Positions 22,305 to 33,582 of a stretch of DNA of 64,000 nt are shown in pieces. Location: the NCBI GenBank assembly GCA_022828595.1, contig JAKGHH010000001.1:138837017-138901016 (forward strand), written 5' to 3'. Under the pieces are notes generated by a model. The model did no database searches. It was not told where the DNA came from and saw only the letters and a list, made by a program, of their open reading frames with translations. Both the position numbers and the translations under genes were made by a program. The stretch's first letter is position 1, and each line of letters begins with the position of its first letter. The DNA is from Nelumbo lutea. Taxonomy: Eukaryota > Streptophyta > Magnoliopsida > Proteales > Nelumbonaceae.

Positions 22305-24208
22305 TGAAGGGATGAGAGATCCATCATATGGACGCCCAAAGATTGTGGAATAAGGGGGCAAATTTCAAAAAAATTTCTCTCCCTTCAACTGGGAATCGCA
22401 TTCCCTATTTAGAAAATCATATTTTCAAGGATCATTCTTGAACCTTAAACTGAATCAGATCTGAACCAAAAGGAGTAGGAGAGAACTATACCTGATACGG
22501 AGAAGTAGTATCTCCCGATGGAGGTGTTCACTCCCAAGGAAGGATCCAAAAACTGCTCCCACTGAGGATGGCACAATGCAGGATGGAGCAGAATTAGCAG
22601 TGTTCTTCTCCAAGAACTCTGTCCTTCGCAAGAATCAACAGGATGGTACGTGAGCATAGCTTCCTTTCAATCCTTTCTCAAAGAACTGATGTCAAGATCC
22701 AATCTTGACTACTCCAACAACTGGAGATCGAACTGGCAAACAAGGCGGCAAGAGAGTATTCACAGGGTGCAGAATTCTCTCTTCTTGATTTCAGCACTAA
22801 AGAAAATCTGATGATCTATTTTCTAAAGGCTCCCGCCCCCTTCTTTCTTTTGTTAACCTAAAAGATCAGATCCTAATCCAATTAGGAGCAGCTTATCCAA
22901 ATCATATTTGGATAAGACTTCTCTTTAGGTGATAGGGATAAACCCTTATCTTATCTGTAGATTAGATTAGCTTTCTCCTAATCTCATTAGGAGGTTTCTA
23001 GATCTGAATCACATTCAGATCTGGACTCTCTGAGAGGATAGGGTCAAGACCCTATCCTATCTGCTAATCCATCTCAGAATTCGTCCCTTTAATTACCTAA
23101 AAGAACAGCCTAGCTCGAAATGGGCTTTAGGCCCATTAAGCTTATGTGCTCACTTAGCCTTCGTAACTGCTGCCTAGTTGGGCTTCCTTGTATGGCGTGG
23201 GACCCAAGCATTGATCTATGCATCACCTACATAGGTTCGGCCCAGCCTTTGTTACAAGGCCTGGCCGAATACACTGTTAAGTACAGTGCACCCCCTGAAA
23301 CCCATCGAATGGGCTCTATGGCCCCAACACGTACCCTAAGTGGTCCTTGCGCCAAGCCACCTTGTAACACCCAGGGACTGTGGGCAGATGCAAGATTAGC
23401 CCATCAGGTATTCTCCTTAATGGTCTTACACTTAACCTCTCAGCCCATAATGATCATACACTGCCCGACAAGAGAGGACCTCTACCTCGGCTGCAAGGAA
23501 CAGTGTTGCACTCTCCACTTATATGGATCCCGGGAATTAAAACCTTTTACCAACATTTTAGACACCATAATATATATACTTTTATATCTCATATAAAATA
23601 TACTTTGCAAAACAAATCTCAACGGTTGAAATCGGCTACTGGAAGTCTTGGTTTCCATTAGTGAGAGTGCACCTCTGATCATTACCTTTGTCCGACAAAA
23701 GGGCTGATCCTGTCACTATGATCACCCACTCAGATGAATTCTCGGACTGTCCCAACATATCCAGGTTTTGACCCCAGCAAAGGATCTCATTGATTGGTAC
23801 ATCAAAGACAGCTCAATCTGACACCTAGTGTAATATCATAATCGAGTGTAGGGGTCGGGTGTAACTCTCCAAAGTCCAGGGCAATAATAGAAATCTGGTC
23901 CAATTCATAGATTCAATTAATCCTACATAGTCTGTGCTTAGGGTCTCATCATGGCAGCTGAGACAGGCCACCCCAACCGACTTGGTGGCACCACAATGTC
24001 AGCCTTATCAGGATAGATCTCCCCAGACCGACCCACTAGCTGTAAACATTCTAAACTAACACGAGTCTCATTAAATGTCCAATTTAAGGGTATTACATAG
24101 AAACATACCAAGGGAACATGAATCAAATATGCACTTTTATTCATTTACAATAAACTCATAAAGTACATCATTCTAATTGAAGCTAAGGGCATACAATACT
24201 ATCTAACA
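22305..24208 (-). repeat. 5' LTR of element B (1.90 kb)
   Basis: Plus-strand bounds TGAAGGGATGAG...CTATCTAACA. It is collinear with the element A LTR throughout, including the cctctcagcccataatgatca and cccgacaagagaggacc blocks, with many substitutions. Confidence 0.9.
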
Positions 24209-25428
24209 ACAAGAGTATATCAGCTGTATCAGGAGTACTTTGATTTACAACAAGGAACCAAAACACTAGAAGAGTACTATGCCTGCATGAAGAATATAAG
24301 GAATGAACTCAATTTCTATCATCCCCTTACTCCAGATATTCAAGTTCAGCAACAGCAAAGGGAGCAGCTAGATGTTATAAGATTTTTAGTGGGGCTGAAA
24401 TCGGAATATGAACCAGTTAGAACTCAAATATTGGGGTCTCTACTCTTCCATCACTTGAGGAAGTATTCTCAAGACTTCATAGAATTTCTTTGGGCCAGAC
24501 AGAGAACCCCACACAGTATGATAGATCAGCACTTGTAACAGCTAGACGTGGTGGACATAGTACAAGAGGGGGAGGTCATTCCAGAGGGGGCCGTGGCAAT
24601 TCCATGATTGGTCGGGGTGGCCGTGACTCAGGGGGAGGCCGTGGCAGAGGAAAAAATAACTCTACAAGGAAGTGTACTCATTGTGGTAGGGATGGACACA
24701 CAGTGAATTTCTGTTATGACCTACATGGCCCTCCCTCTAAATGGGCTAATCATGCTGTAGCAGGCGAGGTTGCTATTAGTGACAGTAAACTGGCAGACCT
24801 AACACCTCCCACATCTACATCTACTTCTGGGAGGGAGATGGTGAGTGTTCCGCGTGATGAGTATGAACGGTTCCTTCAAACTACTTCACAGCATACCACT
24901 GCCACATATGCCCAATCAGGTATTGCTTGCATGTCATCTAAAACTCCTTCCTGGATTATTGACTCTGGAGCCTCAGATCATATGACCGGGACTCCAGGTG
25001 TGTTCTCTTCTCTTTCTGAAACCTCCACATCACAAACTGTTACACTTGCCAATGGGTCCTCATCTCCCATCTGTGGTGTTGGTAATGTTGACTTGGCTTC
25101 TGTCCCCTTATCATTTGTTTTATATGTACCTAAGTTTCCATTCAATTTTATGTCTGTTAGTAAAATAATCAAAGCTCTTAACTGTTCTGTTACCTTCTTT
25201 CCTTCCACTTGTGTTTTTCAGGATCTCAAGACGGGGAAGAAGATTGGTGGGGGGCATGAAGTTGGTGGATTGTATTACCTTGACGGCGGTGGATCTTCAA
25301 TTGCACTTCAAACTTCCCTTACTCCTCTACAATGGCATTGCCAACTGGGACATCCATCTCTCAAGGTTCTCAAGATGTTGGTTCCATCATTGAGTCAGTT
25401 GTCAGTTTTACAATGTGAGTCATGTTAG
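24209..25428 (+). pseudogene. Element C gag (partial), protease and pre-integrase
   Basis: Gag residues RVYQLYQEYFDLQQGTKTLE onward, with a frame change near 24440-24490. After it come RG-rich repeats (GGHSTRGGGHSRGG), zinc knuckle CTHCGRDGHTVNFC and protease SWIIDSGASDHMTG with the catalytic D-S-G-A intact. The pre-integrase block (WHCQLGHPSLKVLKMLVPS) follows, and a stop replaces the residue after CESC in the zinc-binding region. Confidence 0.88.
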
Positions 25429-26625
25429 TTTGGTAAACACCGTCGTGTGTCCTTCAGTCCAAGAGTTGAGTCGTATGTTGAGTCTTTTTTCTTTGGTTCA
25501 TTCAGATGTTTGGGGTCCAATCAAAATAGAGTCTTATAATGGGTACAAGTATTTTGTCTCCTTTTTTGATGATTGTTCAAGAATGACATGGATTTACTTA
25601 ATGAAAGAAAGAAGTGAATTATTTTCCATTTTTCAAAAATTTCATGCTGAAATACGCACACAATTTGGTGTTCCAATCAAAGTTCTCCGTTCAGATAATG
25701 GTCATGAATACTTTCTTACTGCATTTCAGCAGTATTTAGAACAGCATGGCATTATTCATCAGACCTCGTGTGCTTTCACCCCTCAACAAAATGGGGTGGA
25801 TGAACGGAAGAATCGTCATCTTCATGAAATTGCTCAGTCTATGCTTCACCACATGCATGTTCCTAAACGGTTTTGGAATGATGTTGTACTCACTGCATGT
25901 TTTCTCATTAATTGAATGCCCTCTTTTATTCTTCATGGCCGGTCCCCTTCTCCATCTTGTTTCCCACTTTATCTCCGTTTCCATTAACTCCTCGTGTCTT
26001 TGGTTGTGTGTGCTTTGTTCATAATCTGAGTCCTGGAATAGTCAAGCTAGATGCACGCTCAATTAAATGTGTCTTCCTTGGCTACTCTTGGACTCAAAAA
26101 GGGTACAAGTGTTATAATTCCATTGCCCGAAAGTGCTATGTCTGCCCTGATGTCACCTTTTTTGAGTCTGTCCCCTTCTTCTCCAGTCATGAAGCACCCT
26201 TATCCTCACCCTTACCTCCTCTTCCTCTTCCTGTCAATGATGATTCAGTTCTAGAGGTTGTTGTTGGAGTAGACTCATCTCCTCATCCAGTGCAGGTCAC
26301 CACTAAACGACCACCAATCCGACAAGTGTATACACGTCGAACGACACCGGCCCCTCCTCCTGCTTCTACCTCATCTGCGGATCCTCTCATGGCTCCTATT
26401 GCTGAAACTTCAGGTCTTGACCTACCCATTGCCTTACGGAAAGGTAAACGTAGTTCTACACTTCATCCCATCTCCAATTTTGTTTCATTATCTCGTCTTT
26501 CTGCCTCACATCGCCAGTTTGTTTCACTTTTGTCTTCTATTTCCCTACCTAACAATGTTCAAGAAGCTCTTAGTTCACCTGGATGGCGGGACAATGAAGG
26601 AGGAACTTTCTGCTCTTCAACATAA
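25415..26625 (+). pseudogene. Element C integrase and linker
   Basis: 25415-25915 carries HSDVWGPIKI (first Asp), LRSDNGHEYF (second Asp) and TPQQNGVDERKNRHLHE (Glu), so the D,D,E residues are present. A stop after CFLIN splits it from the C-terminal part at 25912-26625 (VFGCVCFVHNLSPG, KCVFLGYSWTQKGYKCYN). The proline/serine-rich linker to RT follows. Frame breaks near 26590-26660 separate it from RT. Confidence 0.87.
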
Positions 26626-26664
26626 ACGTGGGAACTTACTACTCTCCCACCTGGGAAGCATGTT

Positions 26665-27279
26665 GTGGGCTGTAAATGGGTGTATACTATGAAATACTTG
26701 CCAGATGGTAGTGTGGTGCGTCTGAAGGCCAGACTTGCTGCTAAAGGTTACTCACAGTTGTATGGTCTGGACTACATGGAGACATTCTCTCCGGTGGCTA
26801 AAATTGGTTCCATTCATGTCCTAATTTCCTTGGCAGTTATGTATAATTGGCCTCTCCTTCAACTTGACATAAAGAATGCCTTCCTCCACGATGATCTAGT
26901 GGAAGAGGTATATATGGAGCAACCACCTGGGTTTGTTGCTCAGGGGGAGGGTGGTACGGTGTGCAAGCTGAAAAAAGCAATTTATGGGTTGAAGCAATAT
27001 CCACGTGCTTGGTTTGGAAAGTTCAGCGAAGTGGTGAAGAGTTTTGGAATGAAGCAATGCCAGGTTGATCACTCAGTGTTCAGCTATGACTCAGAAGCTG
27101 GGAAGATTTTATTAGTGGTCTATGTGGATGATATTGTCATCACTGGTAGTGATAAATTGGGGATTGGCAAACTAAAGGTATTTCTGCAAAATCATTTTCA
27201 AACAAAGGACCTTGGAACATTAAAGTATTTCTTGGGAATAGAGGTTGCCAGGTCAAAACAAGGTGTGAATCTATGCTAA
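26665..27279 (+). pseudogene. Element C reverse transcriptase
   Basis: 205-codon frame: GCKWVYTMKYLPDGSV, MEAT-type MT block YMETFSPVAKIGS, motif [14 protein letters not shown] (usually HGDL), QPPGFVAQ, KKAIYGLKQYPRAWF and catalytic YVDDIVITGSD intact. Ends at a single stop within KQGVNLC*RKYVLDLL, where the family has Q. Of the RT copies in the window this is among the best preserved. Confidence 0.88.
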
Positions 27280-27300
27280 AGGAAATATGTCCTTGATCTA

Positions 27301-28077
27301 TTGGAAGAAACAGGACTGTTAGGTGCAAAACCGACTGAGACCCCTATGGAACCAAATGTTAAGTTGAGCAGTGATACAGGAGAAGTATTTGAAGATCCTG
27401 GAAGGTATAGACGACTAGTGGGAAAGCTGAACTATCTGACTATCACGAGACCCGACATCTCCTTTGCAGTCAGTGTGGTGAGCCAATTCATGCAGAACCC
27501 TCGTATACCTCACTGGGATGCAGTCCTTAGAATTGTGAGGTATCTGAAAGGAGCTCCAGGCCGTGGGCTATTGTATAAACCAGGAGGAAAACTTGAAGTA
27601 GTTGGGCATACAGATGCAGACTTGGCAGGCTCAGTGAGTGACAGAAGATCTACTATAGGCTATTGCACATTTCTGGGAGGAAATCTTGTGACATGGAAGA
27701 ATAAAAAGCAGACAGTTGGAGCCAGAAGCAGTGCTGAAGCCGAATATAGGGCCATGGCTCACACTACCTGTGAATTAGAGTGGCTGAGGAATCTCCTACA
27801 AGAAATTGAGTTTCACATGGATAAACCTATGAAATTGTATTGTGGCAACCAAGTTGCACTCCATATCTCATCCAGTCCTGTTTTTCATGAGAAAACAAAG
27901 CACATAGAGGTTGATTGCCACTTTGTGAGAGAGAAGGTTCTCGCCGGAGAGATAAATACAGAACATGTGGGCTCCAATGACCAGTGTGTGGATTTGTTTA
28001 CAAAAGCTCTAAGCTCGGGGAAAGTGAACTATCTATGTAACAAGCTGGGATTATATGACATATATTCTCCAGCTTGA
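27301..28077 (+). pseudogene. Element C RNase H
   Basis: Frame of 258 codons to the natural end of the polyprotein (LGLYDIYSPA). Motifs: TRPDISFAVSVVSQFM, VVGHTDADLAGSVSDRRST (first Asp present; DW changed to DL), SSAEAEYRAMAHTTCELEWL, YCGNQVALHISSSPVFHEK (the usual CDN is CGN, so a catalytic Asp is lost), THKH-type KHIEVDCHFVREK. The polypurine tract gagggggag follows directly. Confidence 0.88.
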
Positions 28078-28084
28078 GGGGGAG

Positions 28085-28379
28085 TGTTAAGATGTGCCGA
28101 ATAGGGGTAGTTTAGTCTTCTTCTGTTTATTAAGTAACTTGCTTATGTGGCAGTGTTATTAGAGTTACTCTGCCCCACACTTAAGTAAGGGCATTTCTGT
28201 CTTTGTAAACATTATTAGAATCTAATATAGATTAAGGGGGTCGACTGGATGGGTTAACCATCAGATTTTCGACAGACCCTTCTTCTTCTTCTTCTTCTTC
28301 TTCTTCTTCTTCTTCTTCTTCTTCTTCTTCTTCTTCTTCTCCTCTTCCTGTTCGGACTACTGTAGCAGCAGTCGAAACA
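28085..28379 (+). repeat. 3' LTR of element C
   Basis: Starts TGTTAAGATGTGCC right after the polypurine tract and ends GTCGAAACA. It corresponds to the LTR of element H (49172-49445) in the other orientation. It contains a long TTC microsatellite. After it the sequence jumps into the RT of element D. Confidence 0.88.
28280..28340. repeat. (TTC)n microsatellite within the LTR
   Basis: About 20 uninterrupted TTC units. The related LTR of element H has only an imperfect purine-rich stretch (gaagaagaagatgaggaag) at this place, so the array grew inside this LTR. Confidence 0.95.
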
Positions 28380-28406
28380 GGCTCCATACTATTCCACACC
28401 ATATAA

Positions 28407-29991
28407 CTAAGAATAGCCCTTGGCCACCAACCGTGCCTTCAATCGTTCCACACTGCCATCAGGAAGATGCTTCACTGTATAGACCCATTTACACCCAATA
28501 GTGTGTTTACCAGGAGGAAGGGTGGTGAGTTCCCACGTGTGATTATGTTGTAGAGTAGAGAGTTCTTCTTCCATGGCTTGCCTCCACCCTAGGGAGGTAA
28601 GGGCTTCTTGTAAAGTCTTGGGAATGGGAACCGATGAGAGTAAGGATATAACCTTGCAATGAGAAGCAGAAACGTGAGCAGTGGAAACATAGTCTGAAAT
28701 GGGATGAGAAGTACAAGTACGTTTACCTTTCCACAAAGCAATAGGAAGATCAAGATCTGAGGGAGAAGGATCAGGATCTGTCGATAGGTGCTGAAGTGGA
28801 GGAGGGGCCGAAGCACTTCTGCGGGTATACACTTGAGCAATTGGCGGCCTCTCTGTAGTAATAGGCATATGATGTGCATCTGCAGAAAGAATGGGAGCGG
28901 CGGTGAGAGGGTCCATAACCGGTACAGGAAGAGAAACCACAGAGGGAGAAGAAGAGACCCCGACATCTGAGAAAAATGGAACTGATTCAAAGAAAGTGGC
29001 ATCAGAGCACACAAACAATTTATGAAATTTTGGATTATAACACTTATACCCTTTCTGAGTCCTCAAGTAGCCAAGAAAAACACACTTCGTAGCTCGAGCA
29101 TCTAGCTTGTCTACTCCAGGCCCCAAGTGTTGAACAAAACAAACACAGCCAAAGACTCTTGGGGTGAGAGGAAAAGGAAACAAAGTGAGAAACAACACGA
29201 AGAAAGGGGATTGACATGGGCATCAGATTTATCAAAAAACAGGATGTAAGAACAGCATCACTCCAAAAATGTTTTGGAACATGCATATTTATGATCAAGA
29301 ACCGTGTAGTTTCAAGAAGATGTCTATTATTCCGTTCAGCTACTCCGTTTTGTTGCGGGGTGTAGGCACAAGAAGTTTGATGAATTATTCCATGATGTTC
29401 TAGGTATTGCTGAAATGGTGAGGAGATGTATTCTTTGGCATTACCAAAGCGAAGTATTTTCATATGAACACCAAATTGAGTGCGTATTTCAGCATGAAAT
29501 TTCTAAAAAATAGAGAACAATTCACTATGGTCTTTCATAAGGTAGATCCATGTCATCCTTGAAAAGTCATCAACAAAGATTATAAAGTACTTAAACCCAT
29601 TGTATGACACAACTTTAACTGGACCCCATACATCAGAATGAACTAAAGCAAAAGGACTAGAGACACGACTATCAATTCTTGGACTAAATGAGACTCGATG
29701 ATGTTTTCCTAACTGACATGACTCACAATCTAACGATGAAAGATGACTCAAAGAAGGAACTAGCAGCTTCAATGCCTTGAGAGAGGGATGACCGAGTCTG
29801 CAGTGCCATTGGAGAGGAGTAAGTGAGGACTGAAAAGCCACTGGGGGGCCACCACCATCAAGGTAATACAAACCACCTGCTTCATGCCCTCCACCAATCT
29901 TCTTCCCCGTCTTGAGATCCTGAAACACACAAGAAGAAGGATAGAAGGTTACAGAACAATTAAGAGACTTGGTTAATCTACTAACAGACAT
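28407..29991 (-). pseudogene. Element D integrase and RT start
   Basis: 29503-29991 carries the pre-integrase (WHCRLGHPSLKALKLLVPS), CESCQLGKHHRVSF and HSDVWGPVKV. 29044-29463 carries KILRFGNAKEY where the family has RSDNG.EY, so the second catalytic Asp is lost, then TPQQNGVAERNNRHLLE. 28407-29198 has the C-terminal VFGCVCFVQ block, the linker, then RT start WELTTLPPGKHTIGCKWVYT...[11 protein letters not shown]. Frames are broken at about 29200 and 29500. Confidence 0.87.
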
Positions 29992-30007
29992 AAGATTAAA
30001 TGGGAAC

Positions 30008-31285
30008 TTAGGAACATATAAAAATAGATGCTAAAGACAAGGAGGAGAAATCAACATCACCAACACCACAAATAGGAGATGTAGAACCATTAGCAAGAGT
30101 AACTGACTGAGATGTGGAGGAGCGAGAAAGAGAAGAAAATACATCAAGAGTCCCAGACATATGGTCTGAGGCTCCGGAATCAATGATCCAGGGTGAGGCT
30201 TTGGAAGCTAAGCAAGCCATACCTGAATGGACAAGTGTAGCTGTGTTCTGCTGAGATGTTTGAAGGAACTACTCATATATTGCCCGTGGTACACTCACCA
30301 TTTCCTGCCCGGAAGCATAAGCGGGTGTGGAGGGGTTGGGGCAGTTTGTTGGCTTTCAGTAATTGTGCTATTACTCTTAGATGTAGCATGGTCAGCCCAA
30401 GTGTTGGGTGGACCATGCAAATCATAGCAGAAATTAACTGTGTGCCCCTCTAAGGCACAATATGTACATTTTCTCTGAGCATTACTCCTTCCTTTTCCAC
30501 GGCCTCCAATCCGGCCACTAGCTCGGTTAAACATGTGTCCACCACGATTGCTTGGAGGGCCACTGCTGCCACTACCACTTCTACTTCCACGGCCACTCCC
30601 TTTAGTCACTATCAAACCAGATCTATCAGAGAAGGAAGAATGTTCCACCAGCTCAATGGATGTCTTCTTAAGACGGGCAAAAACTTTTTCAAGTGAGGGG
30701 AGAGCTGGTCCCCCCAAAATCTATGCTCTGACAGGCTCATACTCATTTTCAAGCCCACAAGAAACCTAGTCACATCAAGCTGTTCACGTTGCTGTTGTTG
30801 GATCTGGACATCTGATGCTAGAGGATGATACGCATTTAGCTCATTGTGGATGTTCATCAAACTTGCATAATACTCTTCTAAGCTTTGACTTCCTTGCTTC
30901 AAATTGAAGTAATCTTGGTATAACTGATATACCTAGTTGTGTTGTCTTGTCCAGAGTACAACTTTTTAGCATGATCCCAGATTTCTTTGGTTGTATCTAG
31001 GAACATGAAGTTCACACTAATCTTTGGTTCCATGCTGTTCCAAAGCCATGTCATTATCTGTGCATCATCTTGTTCCCAATCACTGAACCCAGGAGAACTG
31101 GAGGAAGGTTTCTCCTCCCTCACATGTTTTACTTTCCTCTTGGCCTTCAAGAACACCTCCACAGATTTTGCCCATGGTACATAATTCTCACCATTCAACT
31201 TGATGGATGTCATTTGAACACTTATATAATCTGAAGAAAGCATGATGCTGGTTTTGTTGTCATTCCCGTCTACGGAAGAAGCCAT
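30008..31285 (-). pseudogene. Element D gag and protease
   Basis: Gag starts at the ATG at 31285 (MASSVDGNDNKTSIMLSSDY), runs to a stop near 30930 (ARYISYTKITSI region, frame shifted), and resumes with KQGSQSLEEYYASLMNIHNE. The zinc knuckle is CTYCALEGHTVNFC and the protease is WIIDSGASDHMSGT with D-S-G-A intact. Several frame changes (near 30910, 30700 and 30230) disable it. Confidence 0.87.
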
Positions 31286-32025
31286 CTCCATTATTTCACT
31301 TTCAAATATACAACACAACCACACACTCTTTCACACGGCTTATCTCACTTATAGCACCACCAACCCCAACTTTAAATACACATTACACACCACACACTAA
31401 GGCTGAAATCACTCAGTCTTCACATCAAACACCTGGGCTGCACACTGCAAAACCATTCACCACCACACACTAAAACTGAAATCACTCAGTCTTCACATCA
31501 AACACTTGGGCTGCACACTGCATAACTGATTACACACAAGGTTTAGGACACAACCACCACCACCACCAATCACCACGACACAACCACCACCAATCTATTG
31601 CTGTCGTGAATTTCAGCAGTCGACAACTCTTCTTTCAACATACATATGAAGAGAAATGCAGAGGAATACGACTGAAATGCATATCAGTCACACTGAGCAT
31701 CACCACAACCAACTTTTGAAGCAACAAGAAAACATTTACAGTCCCTTACTTGGACAAACAACAGTAGTGTTCATACCTGTCCACATTCAGCCCTCTTCGA
31801 TACTGAATAGAGGGTTTAGTATACCACTTCAACGACCACCACAGCAACGATTGGAGGCATTCTCACCTTCAGACCCACAAAACGACAGCTCCTTTTCATC
31901 TCCTTATCGACCCTCCACTCAGGTCAATTGAAAAAGAAGAAGACGACTGTGAAAGCTGGCGGCGAACTCAGAAAGAGAACAACAACAAGAAAGAAATAAG
32001 ATACGACCTTACAGCTCTGATACCA
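31286..32025 (-). other. Element D leader with a 73-bp tandem duplication and primer site
   Basis: Noncoding leader rich in CAC repeats. Near 31391-31530 a unit of 73 bp (containing ctgaaatcactcagtcttc and gggctgcacactgca) occurs twice in tandem. The primer site complement gctctgatacca is at 32014-32025, directly against the LTR. Confidence 0.8.
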
Positions 32026-32313
32026 TGTGAATAAACCCTAGTTGATTCTAGGTCAAAGTAGAGAAGAAGGAAGAAGAAAGAAAAGAGAAAGAAGGAGAAG
32101 AACGTTCGGCCAGACTAGAAGAGAGAATGTGAAAAAAAACTCTCCTAGCCGACCCACTTGGATTTTATTCATAAAACTTGGATTTACAAGAAAGACAGTT
32201 TTGTCCCTCATATAAGATGGGACACATAACTTAAACTCAGATACAATAGACCTTTCACTTCCAAGAAGATAAAACCAGAATGACCAAAATACCCTGACTC
32301 GAGTACTCTAACA
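32026..32313 (-). repeat. 5' LTR of element D
   Basis: 288 bp; transcript-sense start TGTTAGAGTACTCGAG (plus-strand end ...CTCTAACA at 32313) and end ...TTATTCACA beside the primer site. The next five plus-strand bases, attag, are the candidate target duplication; the other copy is not in the window. Confidence 0.85.
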
Positions 32314-32386
32314 ATTAGAAATACCAATTTGAGTTTGTCCTGTATGAGAAGCTAGATTACACATCAAGTATGATGTTCTTGCTCAC

Positions 32387-32769
32387 TTGAAGCGAATTCC
32401 GGCTCAGTTAAGTGTTTATGATGCACTGCAGCTTTCTCCAGATTTAAGAAGGGTCGTGGTTCATGCAATATTAGATCCTGAACAGTTCAAAGATGAAGTG
32501 TATCAGTTGGAGGCACAACCAAGTTCCCCTAAGATGTGTGCCTCATGCATGTCATGCATCTTCTTTGATGATGAAGATTTGTAGCTTGGGACAGAGTACC
32601 ATAACCATACCTATATGTGTCAGGTATAATGGGTACTGCGCCCATTATTCGAATACTCCTTGATTATGGATTTGTAGTAAATCTTTTGCCCTTAAAGACA
32701 TTGTTGGTTATGGGTATGGCACCTGGCCAACTATCCCCTTTGTATCTAACTTTTCAAGGATTTAATCAA
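32387..32769 (+). pseudogene. Tat element gag-protease junction (first half)
   Basis: [20 protein letters not shown]...VHAIL then [16 protein letters not shown] word (seen as CIFFDDEDL), then LGTEYHNHTYMC and, after frame changes, a degraded L.DYG..VN.LP protease block. Tat elements have ITFTDEDL..G...HNRPLYVSG followed by the protease L.D.GSA.N.LP. Here the protease region reads L.DYGFVVNLLP, without the D-G/S catalytic word. Element E is inserted directly after FQGFNQG. Confidence 0.7.
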
Positions 32770-32774
32770 GGACA

Positions 32775-33031
32775 TGTAGAGAAGATGGGCCGAATGGCCC
32801 ATAGGTTTTCTTGTTATTTATGTTTCTTTTCTGTAATGGGCCTTATTCTGGGCCCATCCTGTCTATATTAAGTTCTTTGTAAATTCTTGCCCACCTAAGG
32901 GCCTCCTTGTAATTATTCAAATATATCTTAATAAAAAAATGTTAGGGTGCTGAGAGAGTGTAGGTTCGAAACTCTCATTCTCAGACCCTCATTGCTGAAC
33001 TCTCAAGCTCTCCTCTCTTCAGTTTTCTTCA
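32775..33031 (+). repeat. 5' LTR of element E
   Basis: 257 bp starting TGTAGAGAAGATGGGCCG. Contains tctatattaag (TATA-like) near 32870 and a gagagagtgtaggttcg stretch near 32950. The same LTR type recurs at 34281, 39577 (minus), 48174, 48973, 54988 and 56264. Confidence 0.92.
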
Positions 33032-33582
33032 TGGTGTCAGAGCATATCTGAACCTGAATATCATAGGGCTGGAAGCTTAGTCACATACTGCCTGATTCTT
33101 GGAGGTCAGTGGACGAGCCCAAGACTAGAATCTCTTGGGGAAGGGGTTCGGTGGCCAGGAAGAATCAGAGAAAAAAAGGGGAAGGAGAAGGGGAACAGCT
33201 CGGTTCTGTTTTTGAAGCTCGACTGTGTTTGGACTGTTGAAGCTCGAACTGTAAGTTGTGCTCAGTTTTCTGCTCTGAAGTTCGACTGTGTTTGGACTAT
33301 TGAAGCTCGACTGTGTTTGGACTGGTTGTTCTATTTTTGAAGCTCGACTGTGTTTGGATTGTTGAAGCTCGAACTGTAAGTTGTGCTCAGTTTCTGGTTG
33401 TTCTGTATTATCTTCGGCTGTGTTTGGATTGCTGAAGTGTCCAAAAACCCCAGCTGTTCTGTACTACATTCGACTGCATTAAATCTGGTTTAACCCAGAA
33501 ATTTTTGGGCTGTTTTTCTCTTCTTCTTGGACTATTAAAACCTGCCGAAACATCCTTGTAACTCTCAGCCTCAGAAGGGACA
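33032..33582 (+). other. Primer site and repeat-bearing leader of element E
   Basis: Primer site tggtgtcagagc, then a noncoding leader. At about 33211-33440 the word gaagctcgactgtgtttgg and variants occur at least six times in imperfect tandem. Leaders of the same type occur at 48425-48972 and, on the minus strand, at 38859-39564. Confidence 0.85.

Larger units (their letters stand above)
17684..24208 (-). mobile_element. Ty1/copia element B (gapped, with internal tandem duplication)
   Basis: Minus-strand sister of element A. From the right: 1.9-kb 5' LTR (22305-24208), altered primer site, leader, gag, a duplicated protease/pre-integrase segment, then integrase up to the gap. The LTR end at 24208 abuts gag codons of element C, and the first bases of that flank (acaag) are the candidate target duplication; the matching copy would lie in the gap. 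No complete reading frame remains. Confidence 0.9.
24209..28379 (+). mobile_element. Ty1/copia element C (5' end lost to element B)
   Basis: Plus-strand copia starting inside gag, at the codon corresponding to about residue 118 of the intact gag of element H (same family). It runs through protease, integrase, RT and RNase H to a polypurine tract and a 295-bp 3' LTR ending at 28379. The bases before 24209 are the LTR of element B, so B inserted into C. The 5' LTR and the first third of gag are not in the window; they would lie to the left of B, beyond the gap. C itself sits in the RT of element D. Confidence 0.92.
28380..32313 (-). mobile_element. Ty1/copia element D (3' part missing)
   Basis: Minus-strand copia, a cousin of C and H. 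It has a 288-bp 5' LTR at 32026-32313, primer site, leader with repeats, gag, protease, integrase and the first part of RT. It stops abruptly near 28383 in the RT codons that follow LVAKGYS, exactly where the LTR of element C ends, so C inserted here. Its remaining RT, RNase H and 3' LTR are not in the window. Confidence 0.9.

Noticed and set aside
31656..31931. 91-codon frame in the leader of element D
   Set aside because: Histidine/glutamine/proline-rich by-product of CAC repeats in untranslated leader; antisense to the element.
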